DNA from: Collinsella sp.
Lineage (GTDB): Bacteria > Actinomycetota > Coriobacteriia > Coriobacteriales > Coriobacteriaceae
Length of the DNA stretch: 49,072 nt
Assembly: GCA_019414545.1 (NCBI GenBank)
Contig: DXLV01000002.1
Coordinates: 1-49,072 of the forward strand
Reading direction: 5' to 3'
Shown: positions 38,213-45,923 of the stretch, piece by piece
Layout of the letters: each line of letters begins with the position of its first letter
Position numbering within the stretch: the first letter of the stretch is position 1
Program-made: the position numbers and the translations under genes
The notes under the pieces: model-generated
What the model was told of the DNA's origin: nothing
Databases searched by the model: none
Seen by the model: the letters and a program-made list of their open reading frames with translations, nothing else

Positions 38213-38923
38213 TTACCAGGGGGTTCTGGCGGTCGAGGACTCGATGGCCTCGTGGCGCTTGAGCTCGCGGCGCATGGTTTGCGAGTTGAGCCAGGCTGCC
38301 TGCCATCCGCGGATGGGGTAGCGCGTCTGGTCGAGCTCAAACTGCGTATAGCCGCAGGCGTTGATGATCGTCGTTCCACACACATGCTGCCGCTCGCGCT
38401 GAAAATCGTAACCGTAGCTTTGGTGTACATGCCCATGCACCATGTAGTCGGCCCCCCAGGACTCAAGCGCTGTGTTAAAGCACTCAAACCCTCGATGCGG
38501 CAGATCGTCCAGATCACCCATACCGGCGGCGGGTGCATGGGTAAGCAGAATGTCGCACCCGCCGACCATCCTAACCTTACGCGACAGCTTGCGCATGCGC
38601 TTGGACATCTCGCGTTCGGTGTACATGTTGGCGCCGTCGCGATAACGCATGGACCCGCCAAGGCCCGCAATGCGAATCCCTCGGTACGTGTACACGCTGT
38701 CTTCCACGCAGATACATCCGCCCGGTGCATGACGTGCGTAGCGGTCATCGTGATTGCCGCGCACGTAGATGAGCGGTTTGTTGATGACCGTAACCAAAAA
38801 CTCAAGATAGTCCGGGTCCAGGTCGCCGGCGGACAAAATCAGGTCGACTCCCTCAAAGCGTTCCTTACGAAAGCACTCCCAAAGGCATCGCTCTTCGGTA
38901 TCGGCTATGGCAAGGATTTTCAT
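38213..38923 (-). CDS. Calcineurin-like metallophosphoesterase
   Basis: A predicted metal-dependent phosphoesterase of unknown substrate (236 aa). The motifs in order are IADTEERC, SAGDLD, VRGNHDD, ILLTHAP and VHGHVHQ. The first motif is normally D-x-H; here the His is replaced by Glu (DTE), so the dimetal site is altered, while the other four motifs are intact. The ATG overlaps the stop of the upstream ParB-like/BMP gene by four bases, so the two are cotranslated and probably act together. Activity may be changed or metal preference shifted. Confidence 0.8.
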   Translation of the reverse strand: MKILAIADTEERCLWECFRKERFEGVDLILSAGDLDPDYLEFLVTVINKPLIYVRGNHDDRYARHAPGGCICVEDSVYTYRGIRIAGLGGSMRYRDGANMYTEREMSKRMRKLSRKVRMVGGCDILLTHAPAAGMGDLDDLPHRGFECFNTALESWGADYMVHGHVHQSYGYDFQRERQHVCGTTIINACGYTQFELDQTRYPIRGWQAAWLNSQTMRRELKRHEAIESSTARTPW

Positions 38924-40836
38924 AGGGCGGTAACTCCCGGCTCATCGTCGAGCTGCGGAATGGTGCCTACCACGTTGTCCGCCAGCCAATTCATCTCGAC
39001 AATCTGCGCGCTCGGCAGTGGGGGAAAGCCCTCGATCTGCACCACGCCGTCTTGGCTATGAAGCTCGCCGCCAAATGGATTGATGGAGCTCTCGACGATG
39101 CCATTGCGGAGCAGCTGCACCAGTTTGCGCGTCTGATAGGGCAGGCCCGGAGCGTAGCGAATGTCGATGACGCCCGAGCTCATGCCATACCAGTAGTTGA
39201 CGGCGCGAACCTGGCTGTCGTCACTGGTCTCGTCCCACGTGCCGTGCAGAAGGCTGCGAACGATGAGCTCGTAGTAACGGCCCCAGTTCCATACCGGCAT
39301 GGCGATGCCGGAAACCTTGCCATCGACCAGGCGGTGGAGTCCGTAGGCCGTAGGGTCTTCGAGCGACTTTGACATGTCAGCGCCGGTCATGACGCTCACG
39401 CCTTCGCGGCACATGGCCTCGGCAAGGCCTCCGGCGGGCACATCGCCCCAGGTCAGGATAATTTGCGCACGGGGGTCGAGCAGCGAGGCGCCGATGGCAA
39501 AGGCGTTGATCTCGCTAAGCGCGCCCGAGGCGAAGACCGACGCGTGGTAGCCGATGCGGTGGTTATCTGCCATGCTGGCGGCAAGGGCGCCCAGGAGGAA
39601 CTTGGCCTCGTACATCTTGCCAAAGTACGAACGGACGCTTTGGTGGGGAAGGCCGATAGAGCAGTTAAGGAACCGCACCTGGGGATACTCAACGGCAGCT
39701 CTGAGCGTGTATTCCATCAGGCGGTGCGAGGTCGAGAAGATGACGTTAGCTCCATGTTTGACAGCCGTTTCCACGGCGGCGTAGAACACGTCCGGATTGT
39801 GACAGCCCTCGAACGCCTCGGTGCGCACGATACCGCCAAAATGCTCATCGAGATACTGACGCCCTTGGTCGTGCAGGCTGTCCCAGCTCGACGTCGCACA
39901 GGGGAACTCATGGATAAAGGCGATGCGCAGGGGGTTGGCCGCCGAGTAGACGGTCTTGCCCATAAAGAAGTTGAGCACGCCGGAGGTGGACTTGGCGGGC
40001 GCCTCTTCCTCATCGGCACTCGGTGCCTCGACAAGATCGACCTTCTCCTCATCACTTTTGCCGGCAATGACCAACTCGCGCCAAATCTTGCACAGGCGGT
40101 TTACGACGATATCCGTCGGCGTATCCAGCAGGCGGTCCTGGTTGTACACATTGAGGTAGACGAGCATAGCGTCGGCGGGCGTAATGTCCAGATGGTCGCC
40201 GCCGGCGCGCAGGTAGGCGCGCTTAAAGAGCAGGAAGGTGTGGCGCAGGTAGTCGACCTTTTTCTGCGGCCATTTTTCGATAAGGTTCTGACCGAGCATC
40301 TTGGCGAGCGTTTCGTAGCTTCCCTCACGCGAGAACTCGATCTCGTATAGGGGGCAGACGCGCCAAAATGCGCAGAACTCGCCATAGAGGCGGCTTTCGA
40401 CGGAATTCCATTTTCCGGGGTAGAGGCGGGTGACCTTGGCCGAAACCGTCGGGGCGTCCAGGAATTTGAGGACGCTGACGCGCTTGTTGCCCTCTTGGAC
40501 GTAGAACCGATGCATGAACTCGGTGACGATGATGGGGTCGCGATAGCCCTCGGTTACCTGGATGTCGTAGAGGTTGGACCACTTGCGGGCGAACTCGGTG
40601 TTAAACGGCAACAAGGGCATAAAGTTGCATGAAAAGGCGGACTGACGGCCCTTGGTGACCGTGCCGACGACCATTTCGAGCGGAATATCCCGCAGGCCGA
40701 CATTCTCTCGCTGACCTAAGGGGAGCTGAGCAACCAAACTGTCGAGGTCCGTAAGGTATGGATGCTCGCTTTGGCTGATGGCGCGTCGACGTCCCTGCTC
40801 GCCGCGCTTGCGTGCTTGACGATAGGCCTCTTCCAT
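38920..40836 (-). CDS. ParB-like/BMP-domain fusion protein, no signal peptide
   Basis: An unusual 638-aa two-part protein. Residues about 70-140 look like a ParB/sulfiredoxin-type domain (MPLLPFNTEFARKW, GYRDPIIVTEF, QEGNKRVSVLKFLDAP, where NKR sits like the ERR box of ParB). A helical linker region follows to about 290. Residues about 301-560 resemble the BMP/PnrA substrate-binding fold (LRIAFIHEFP, GANVIFSTSHRLMEY, GALAASMADNHRIGYHA). BMP proteins normally bind nucleosides outside the cell, but here there is no signal peptide or lipobox, so it should be cytosolic. GGGAG is eight bases before the ATG. Cotranslated with the phosphoesterase. A nucleotide or nucleoside sensor is a reasonable guess. 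Confidence 0.65.
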   Translation of the reverse strand: MEEAYRQARKRGEQGRRRAISQSEHPYLTDLDSLVAQLPLGQRENVGLRDIPLEMVVGTVTKGRQSAFSCNFMPLLPFNTEFARKWSNLYDIQVTEGYRDPIIVTEFMHRFYVQEGNKRVSVLKFLDAPTVSAKVTRLYPGKWNSVESRLYGEFCAFWRVCPLYEIEFSREGSYETLAKMLGQNLIEKWPQKKVDYLRHTFLLFKRAYLRAGGDHLDITPADAMLVYLNVYNQDRLLDTPTDIVVNRLCKIWRELVIAGKSDEEKVDLVEAPSADEEEAPAKSTSGVLNFFMGKTVYSAANPLRIAFIHEFPCATSSWDSLHDQGRQYLDEHFGGIVRTEAFEGCHNPDVFYAAVETAVKHGANVIFSTSHRLMEYTLRAAVEYPQVRFLNCSIGLPHQSVRSYFGKMYEAKFLLGALAASMADNHRIGYHASVFASGALSEINAFAIGASLLDPRAQIILTWGDVPAGGLAEAMCREGVSVMTGADMSKSLEDPTAYGLHRLVDGKVSGIAMPVWNWGRYYELIVRSLLHGTWDETSDDSQVRAVNYWYGMSSGVIDIRYAPGLPYQTRKLVQLLRNGIVESSINPFGGELHSQDGVVQIEGFPPLPSAQIVEMNWLADNVVGTIPQLDDEPGVTAL

Positions 40837-40892
40837 GGTGTCTACTCCCTTAGTCGTTTAAACAACGATATGAACCATGGTACCACGATGCG

Positions 40893-40931
40893 AAACTGCC
40901 ACAAGGGTGCCTGTCCCCTTTGTGGTAGTTT
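40893..40931. repeat. Family A palindromic repeat, copy 5
   Basis: AAACTGCCACAA (40893-40904) pairs with TTGTGGTAGTTT (40920-40931) with one G-U pair. The loop reads GGGTGCCTGTCCCCT. It covers part of the mscS stop codon (40930-40932). Confidence 0.8.
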
Positions 40932-41697
40932 AGGCGATGATGGGGGCGATGGCACGAATGCAGGCGTCGGCTGCCGTGAAGGTGGTGCTATCGTCGCTGA
41001 CGATAAAGATGATTTTGCCCTTGACGCCAAATTCGCCGATCTCGCTAAAGAGCACGTACGGCTCCTTGTCAAAGCCAGAGATGGGAAGCACCGCGGCCTT
41101 GGTGGCGTCGGTAAGCTCATCTGCCAGCGCGTCCAACGAGGCCCACTTGGACATGTCCTTTACGGCAACGGGGACGGCCACGCGTCCAAAGGGCATGAGG
41201 TGCACGAGCGTGTTCTTGGAGATGTTTGAATTGGGGACGATGATGGTCTGCCCGCAGGCATCTTCGATGGTCGTATGGCGCCAGGTGATATCTTGGACCA
41301 CGCCGGACACACCGCCGACTTCGATATTGTCGCCGGGCTTGATGATGCCCATAAACGTCACCTGCATGCCGCCGATAAGGTTTGACAGCGTGTCCTGAAA
41401 GCCGAGCGAGATAGCGATGCCGCCGACGCCAAGAGCGGCGACGAGGGCGTTTGCGTTAATGCCAAAGCAGTTGTCGAGGATAAAGCTGCCGCCGATCATC
41501 CAGATGACGGCACGCGCGATGTTGATGAAGATGCTCGATGCCGGAAGCGGGTTATCGTCTCGGTTAAGCAGATGGTTCAGGGTCTTGGATACGACCTTGG
41601 CGGCGACGGCGGTGCCTATCGCCAAGATGACGGCCCAGATGATGTTGTGGACCCATCGTTGCTCAAAGAAATGAAGAATCGGTTCAAACAATTCCAT
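40930..41697 (-). CDS. MscS-family mechanosensitive channel
   Basis: A small-conductance channel that releases solutes on hypo-osmotic shock. The 255-aa protein has two to three N-terminal helices, the pore helix with ALVAALGVGGIAISLGFQD, then the beta domain with GDNIEVGGVSGVVQDITWRH and IIVPNSNI. The ATG at 41697 is chosen (MELFEP) with AGGAGG ten bases upstream; an in-frame upstream start at 41742 would add 15 residues lacking family likeness. Its stop codon lies in a family A repeat. Confidence 0.88.
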   Translation of the reverse strand: MELFEPILHFFEQRWVHNIIWAVILAIGTAVAAKVVSKTLNHLLNRDDNPLPASSIFINIARAVIWMIGGSFILDNCFGINANALVAALGVGGIAISLGFQDTLSNLIGGMQVTFMGIIKPGDNIEVGGVSGVVQDITWRHTTIEDACGQTIIVPNSNISKNTLVHLMPFGRVAVPVAVKDMSKWASLDALADELTDATKAAVLPISGFDKEPYVLFSEIGEFGVKGKIIFIVSDDSTTFTAADACIRAIAPIIA

Positions 41698-41742
41698 GTA
41701 GGGAAAACCTCCTAATGATCGTTCAACCATGATACCCACCAA

Positions 41743-41775
41743 GAAGCCCGTCCGATCAAATTTCGGACGGGCTTC
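41743..41775 (-). terminator. Bidirectional-type hairpin upstream of mscS
   Basis: GAAGCCCGTCCG (41743-41754) pairs perfectly with CGGACGGGCTTC (41764-41775). On the minus strand it lies downstream of the 5'-nucleotidase gene and probably ends that transcript. The T run is short. Confidence 0.65.
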
Positions 41776-41826
41776 TGTGCTCGATATAAGGTTTACGCGG
41801 AGGGCTGTAAGGCCCGGCGGTGTAGC

Positions 41827-43851
41827 TTAGCGTCGACGCTTCCAGATAATGCCGAGCATGATGACGATGATGCCGCCGATAAGGCACGCGCCAACTACTG
41901 CCAGCGTGCGGTCTCCCGTTGCGGCGAGCTTACCGGTCGTCTTCTTGGTGATGACCTTCGTGGTCGCCGTGTCCGTCTTAGGCGAGGGTTTAGGCGTCGG
42001 GGCCGGTGTGGGCGTGGGGTCCACGGCTGCGGAGCCGAAGCTGATGGTGCCGGCGAGCCCGGCCATCTTGCTCTCCCAGCCGTTCTGCCCAATCAGCGCC
42101 CTTAGCGCTGACTCGCAGGTACCCCACTCGGTGTGCTTGATGGCGTTTGCGAAAGTGGGAAAGTCAGTCGTGTTGGTGATGATGTAGTTGTTGGTGGCGA
42201 CGGTATAGGTCTTGGCGGGGTCGAGCGTGCTGCCGTCCTTGGCGAGTGTGGCACTCACAATGCGCTTGCCTTCGGGCTGCGTCCAATCAATCGTCACGTT
42301 GATGCCGCCAAAGGAGAGAACGCTGCCGGAGTCATCGCGCCACTTGTACTTGTCTTGCGCTTCCTGCTCGGTATGGCCGGCTGCCACGTAGGCTTGCTGA
42401 AGCTCATAACTGTGATTGCACTCGTCGCTGATCTGCAGCGAGTGCTCGAGCGCTGCGAGGAAGTCCGCACCGGTCATGGTCCAGGTCTCCACGGTGTTGC
42501 CGTAGGGCGAGATAGCGATGACGTTGCCTGCGGTCACATCGCCTGCAGCGATGCCGCCGCGGATGCCACCCGCGTTTTCGATAGCGAGGTCTGCGCCCGT
42601 CAGGTCAAGATAGGAGCCGCAGATCACATGGCCGATGGTCTGGGCCTTGGTGGTGTCGCCCTCCTTGCTGGGGCGGAAATCGGTGGTGCGCACCATTTCC
42701 CAACCATGCGTGCCTGCGGCGTCCTCGCCGTAGAAATAGTTGGTGGTGGATGTGCCGAGCACCTTGTTCGATTCGTTTTCAAAGGCCTCGTCGAGCGGCT
42801 TGATCTTGTTGCGGACGGCTTCAAGGCGGCTTTGGTAGTCGGAGCCCTTGTCGGGGTCTGCCAAAAGGTCGTTGACGTTCTTAGCGTTGTAGAGCTTCTC
42901 GTCACTGCCGTCTGCAGGGACCGTGACCGTGTCATCGTCGGTTGTCTCGGTGCCATTCGTGTCGTACTTGTACGGAATGGAAAGCAGCCCCACCTCGGCA
43001 AAAGCGCTGCCCGCCTCGACGACGCGGACCGACTTGCCGTCAGCCCCCGTCACGTTTTCGTCTAAGTTGATGTGCTCGTGGCCCGCGATTAGTGCATCGA
43101 CCCCAACGAGCTTTGCAGCAAAGGTCTTGGCGTCGAGCGTGTGCGCGATACAGACAACAACATCGCAGCCCTCCTTGCGCAGCTGCTCTGCCTCGGCATT
43201 GATGGCGTTCGCGGCACTCGAGAACGACGTACCCGCGACCAGGTCCGCGCGCAGCGAGGATTCCAGCGACTCATCCATGGCACCCACGACGCCGACCTTG
43301 ATTTTGTAGTCGAATGTGGAGTGATCTTCGCTATCCTCCCAGGTGCGATCGAGCGTCTTGGTGATACTCGAGCTCCATACGCCGCTCGTAGACTTCGCGT
43401 TCGCGCAGAGCATGGCGAAGGGCGTGCCGGTGGGGCTGTAGCCGGTCATGGTGCGGAGCTTGTCCGCGCCGTAGCTCCAGTCGTGGTTGCCCGGCGTGGT
43501 CGCGTCGTAGCCGTCTGCATAGAAGGTGTCCATGAGCTCGGCGATGCTCTTGCCCTCGCTCATGGTGGCAAAGGACTGCCCGTGGAAGGTATCGCCCGCA
43601 TCGAGCAAAAGATCGGGGGCGCTGCTTTGGGCGCTATAGAGAACCGCCAGTCCGTCAAAGCCCACAGTGCCGGTGCCCTTGCTTGCGTTGTAGCTGTACT
43701 TGTAGCTGCCGTGGATATCGTTGGTGTGCATGACGGCCACGGAGCCGTCAATAGCGGCGGGCAGGTTCCCCGCGAAAGCGAGGCTTGGGATGCCTGCGAG
43801 CGAGCCGGCAAACAACGCGGCGGCTAACGCAAGGCGGGGGAGTCTTTTCAT
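41827..43851 (-). CDS. Cell-wall-anchored 5'-nucleotidase (UshA/metallophosphatase family)
   Basis: A secreted enzyme that removes phosphate from extracellular nucleotides. The 674-aa protein has a signal peptide (about 1-27, ending SLAFAG), a metallophosphatase domain with VMHTNDIHGS, LLDAGDTFHGQ, TPGNHDWSYG and GHEHINL (about 35-300), and the 5'-nucleotidase C-terminal domain with NAGGIRGGI and SPYGNTVETWTMTG. A Pro/Thr/Lys spacer (PTPTPAPTPKPSP) follows, then LAATG (642-646), a hydrophobic helix and KRRR. LAATG is a variant of LPXTG, like the LAXTG recognised by class E sortases. Flanked by an ABC importer and MscS. Confidence 0.88.
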   Translation of the reverse strand: MKRLPRLALAAALFAGSLAGIPSLAFAGNLPAAIDGSVAVMHTNDIHGSYKYSYNASKGTGTVGFDGLAVLYSAQSSAPDLLLDAGDTFHGQSFATMSEGKSIAELMDTFYADGYDATTPGNHDWSYGADKLRTMTGYSPTGTPFAMLCANAKSTSGVWSSSITKTLDRTWEDSEDHSTFDYKIKVGVVGAMDESLESSLRADLVAGTSFSSAANAINAEAEQLRKEGCDVVVCIAHTLDAKTFAAKLVGVDALIAGHEHINLDENVTGADGKSVRVVEAGSAFAEVGLLSIPYKYDTNGTETTDDDTVTVPADGSDEKLYNAKNVNDLLADPDKGSDYQSRLEAVRNKIKPLDEAFENESNKVLGTSTTNYFYGEDAAGTHGWEMVRTTDFRPSKEGDTTKAQTIGHVICGSYLDLTGADLAIENAGGIRGGIAAGDVTAGNVIAISPYGNTVETWTMTGADFLAALEHSLQISDECNHSYELQQAYVAAGHTEQEAQDKYKWRDDSGSVLSFGGINVTIDWTQPEGKRIVSATLAKDGSTLDPAKTYTVATNNYIITNTTDFPTFANAIKHTEWGTCESALRALIGQNGWESKMAGLAGTISFGSAAVDPTPTPAPTPKPSPKTDTATTKVITKKTTGKLAATGDRTLAVVGACLIGGIIVIMLGIIWKRRR

Positions 43852-43915
43852 GGCAGTTTCCTTAGTCCTTAGCCAGAAAGTCTGGTTGAATATCGGATTA
43901 TCGACATAATATGCG

Positions 43916-43955
43916 AAAACCGCCGCAAGGGCGTCTGTCCCTTTGCGGCGGTTTT
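43916..43955. repeat. Family A palindromic repeat, copy 6
   Basis: AAAACCGCCGCAA (43916-43928) pairs perfectly with TTGCGGCGGTTTT (43943-43955). The loop reads GGGCGTCTGTCCCT, very close to copy 5, although the arms differ completely. Confidence 0.85.
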
Positions 43956-43971
43956 GACGTTTGCGCAGATA

Positions 43972-44010
43972 AAACCTGCCAAAATAAACCTGTCCCTTTT
44001 TGGTAGGTTT
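43972..44010. repeat. Family A palindromic repeat, copy 7
   Basis: AAACCTGCCAAAA (43972-43984) pairs with TTTTGGTAGGTTT (43998-44010) with one G-U pair, and the loop has AACCTGTCCCT. It is copy 1 inverted and lies only 16 bases from copy 6. It covers part of the stop codon of the ABC ATPase gene. Confidence 0.85.
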
Positions 44011-44803
44011 AGCTCAGCAGCATGCGGTCGTTGGCGAGCTCGCCGCCCGAGACCTCCTCGAACTTCTGCAGCAGGTCGGCCACGGTGAGCGACTTCTTCT
44101 CGTCGCCGGCCACGTCGTAGATCACATGGCCCTCGTGCATCATGATCAGACGGTTGCCCAGACGGATAGCGTCGTTCATGTTGTGCGTGACCATGAGCGT
44201 GGTCAGGTGGTTCTCGTCGACGATCTCCTCGGTCAGGTTGAGCACCTTAGAAGCTGTCTTGGGGTCGAGTGCCGCGGTGTGCTCGTCGAGCAGCAGCAGG
44301 CGTGGCTTGGTGAGCGTGGCCATCAGCAGGGTGAGTGCCTGGCGCTGGCCGCCCGAGAGCAGGCCGACCTTGGCGTTGAGGCGTGTGTCCAGACCGAGGT
44401 CCAGGCGTTTGAGCAGCTCAACGTACTCGTCCTTCTCGGCCTTGGTGACGCCCCACGAAAGACCGCGACGCTGGCCGCGGCGCTTGGCTAAGGCCAAGTT
44501 CTCGGCAATTTGCATGTCGGCTGCGGTGCCGCGCATGGGGTCCTGGAACACACGGCCCAGGTACTTGGCGCGCTGCGACTCGCTCAGACGCGAGATGTCG
44601 GTGCCGTCGAGCTCGATGACACCAGAATCGAGCGGATACACGCCGGCGATCATGTTGAGCAGCGTGGACTTGCCGGCGCCGTTGCCGCCAATCACGGTTA
44701 CAAAGTCGCCGTCGTTAAGGGTGAGGTCGACGCCGGTGAGTGCGCGCTTCTCGGTGACGGTGCCCTTGTTAAAGGTCTTTTTGACGTGCGAGAGCTTAAG
44801 CAT
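44009..44803 (-). CDS. ABC importer ATP-binding subunit (TrpXYZ-type)
   Basis: The ATPase of a solute importer (264 aa). Walker A GGNGAGKST, Q-loop VFQDPMRGT, signature LSGGQRQAL, Walker B LLLLDEHTAALD and switch His in MVTHNMNDA are all intact. The start at 44803 (MLKLSH) is preferred over 44812, because the AAGGGAG site would touch the latter. It overlaps the permease stop by eight bases, so the two are coupled. A family A repeat contains its stop codon. The substrate is likely an amino acid or similar, judged from the neighbours. Confidence 0.85.
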   Translation of the reverse strand: MLKLSHVKKTFNKGTVTEKRALTGVDLTLNDGDFVTVIGGNGAGKSTLLNMIAGVYPLDSGVIELDGTDISRLSESQRAKYLGRVFQDPMRGTAADMQIAENLALAKRRGQRRGLSWGVTKAEKDEYVELLKRLDLGLDTRLNAKVGLLSGGQRQALTLLMATLTKPRLLLLDEHTAALDPKTASKVLNLTEEIVDENHLTTLMVTHNMNDAIRLGNRLIMMHEGHVIYDVAGDEKKSLTVADLLQKFEEVSGGELANDRMLLS

Positions 44804-45719
44804 TTGCCTCATCTCCCTTCGTGTAGGAGCTGCGGAGCTTATAGCGCTCCCAAACCACGGGCACGCACAGGGCCACGGCGACGATCACGGCGGAGAGCAG
44901 CTTCATGTCGTTGGCGTCCATGCCCAGCTGCAGCACGATGGCGCGGATGAGGAAGTAGACCACGGAGCCAAAGACGGCAGAGGCAAGACGGACGCTAAAC
45001 TGCGTCAGACCGCCGGGCAGCAGGCGACCGAGCACCTCGCCGATAACAATGGCGGCAAGACCGATAACGATGGCGCCGGTGCCCATGCCAATGTCAGCGT
45101 ACTTCTGGCTCTGGCAGATGAGCGCACCCGAAAGGCCGATAAGGGCGTTGGAGAGCACGAGGGCGATCATCTTGGTGGAGTTGGTGTTGACGCCCAGGGC
45201 GCGGATCATGTACTCGTTGTTGCCGGTGGCACGCAGCGCCGAGCCGATCTCGGTGCCAAAGAACCAGTACAGGATGGCGACGATGGCCACGGCCAGCACA
45301 ATGCCCAGGATAATGGCAACAGTGGACTGCGGCAGGCCCGTCATGTGGCTGACGGATGAGAAGATGGTGCCCTTGGCAAGGATGGGCGTATTGGACTTGC
45401 CCATGATGCGCAGGTTGATGGACCACAGGCTGATCTGGGTGAGGATTCCGGCGAGGATTGCGGGAATCTCAAAGACGGTGGTCAAGATGCCCGTGACGGC
45501 GCCCGCGATGGCGCCGGCGCACATGCCGGCCAGCACGGCGAGCAAGGGGTCGACGTTATTGTTGACGATGAGCACGGCGCAGACACAGCCGCCGAGGGCA
45601 AAGCTGCCGTCGCAGGTCATATCGGGGATGTCGAGCAGGCGGAACGTGATAAACACGCCAAGCACCATGATGCCCCAGAGGACGCCCTGCGAAACGGCGC
45701 CCTGCAATGCAATGAGCAT
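44796..45719 (-). CDS. ABC importer permease subunit (BPD_transp_2-like, TrpXYZ-type)
   Basis: An integral membrane subunit with eight to nine hydrophobic helices (307 aa), including LDIPDMTCDGSFALGGCV near the N-terminus and ALGVNTNSTKMIALVLSNAL in the cytoplasmic coupling region. These resemble permeases placed with ABC_sub_bind lipoproteins. AGGAGG lies before the ATG. Second gene of a binding protein-permease-ATPase operon. The specific substrate cannot be told from this subunit. Confidence 0.85.
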   Translation of the reverse strand: MLIALQGAVSQGVLWGIMVLGVFITFRLLDIPDMTCDGSFALGGCVCAVLIVNNNVDPLLAVLAGMCAGAIAGAVTGILTTVFEIPAILAGILTQISLWSINLRIMGKSNTPILAKGTIFSSVSHMTGLPQSTVAIILGIVLAVAIVAILYWFFGTEIGSALRATGNNEYMIRALGVNTNSTKMIALVLSNALIGLSGALICQSQKYADIGMGTGAIVIGLAAIVIGEVLGRLLPGGLTQFSVRLASAVFGSVVYFLIRAIVLQLGMDANDMKLLSAVIVAVALCVPVVWERYKLRSSYTKGDEANA

Positions 45720-45823
45720 GCTTCATACCTCCTAGGATAGGGTGGACACGTGATTTTCCATAATAGCGGTACCAATGCATAAAAGAGCGGCGGACGGATG
45801 TTTTGTCTCATCCGAAACAAGCA

Positions 45824-45852
45824 GGGCGAACGCCGGTCTTTAGCGTTCGCCC
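45824..45852 (-). terminator. Intercistronic hairpin between binding protein and permease
   Basis: GGGCGAACGC (45824-45833) pairs perfectly with GCGTTCGCCC (45843-45852). A second stem CGGATG (45795-45800) with CATCCG (45809-45814) follows on the transcript. No T run. Such hairpins often protect the abundant binding-protein mRNA and reduce downstream expression. Confidence 0.5.
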
Positions 45853-45923
45853 CAAGGACTCAGATATTGAATAACGCGGCTGTGACGCGCGTGCGGGCCC
45901 TAGACGCGTTACCGCGCATGGCG

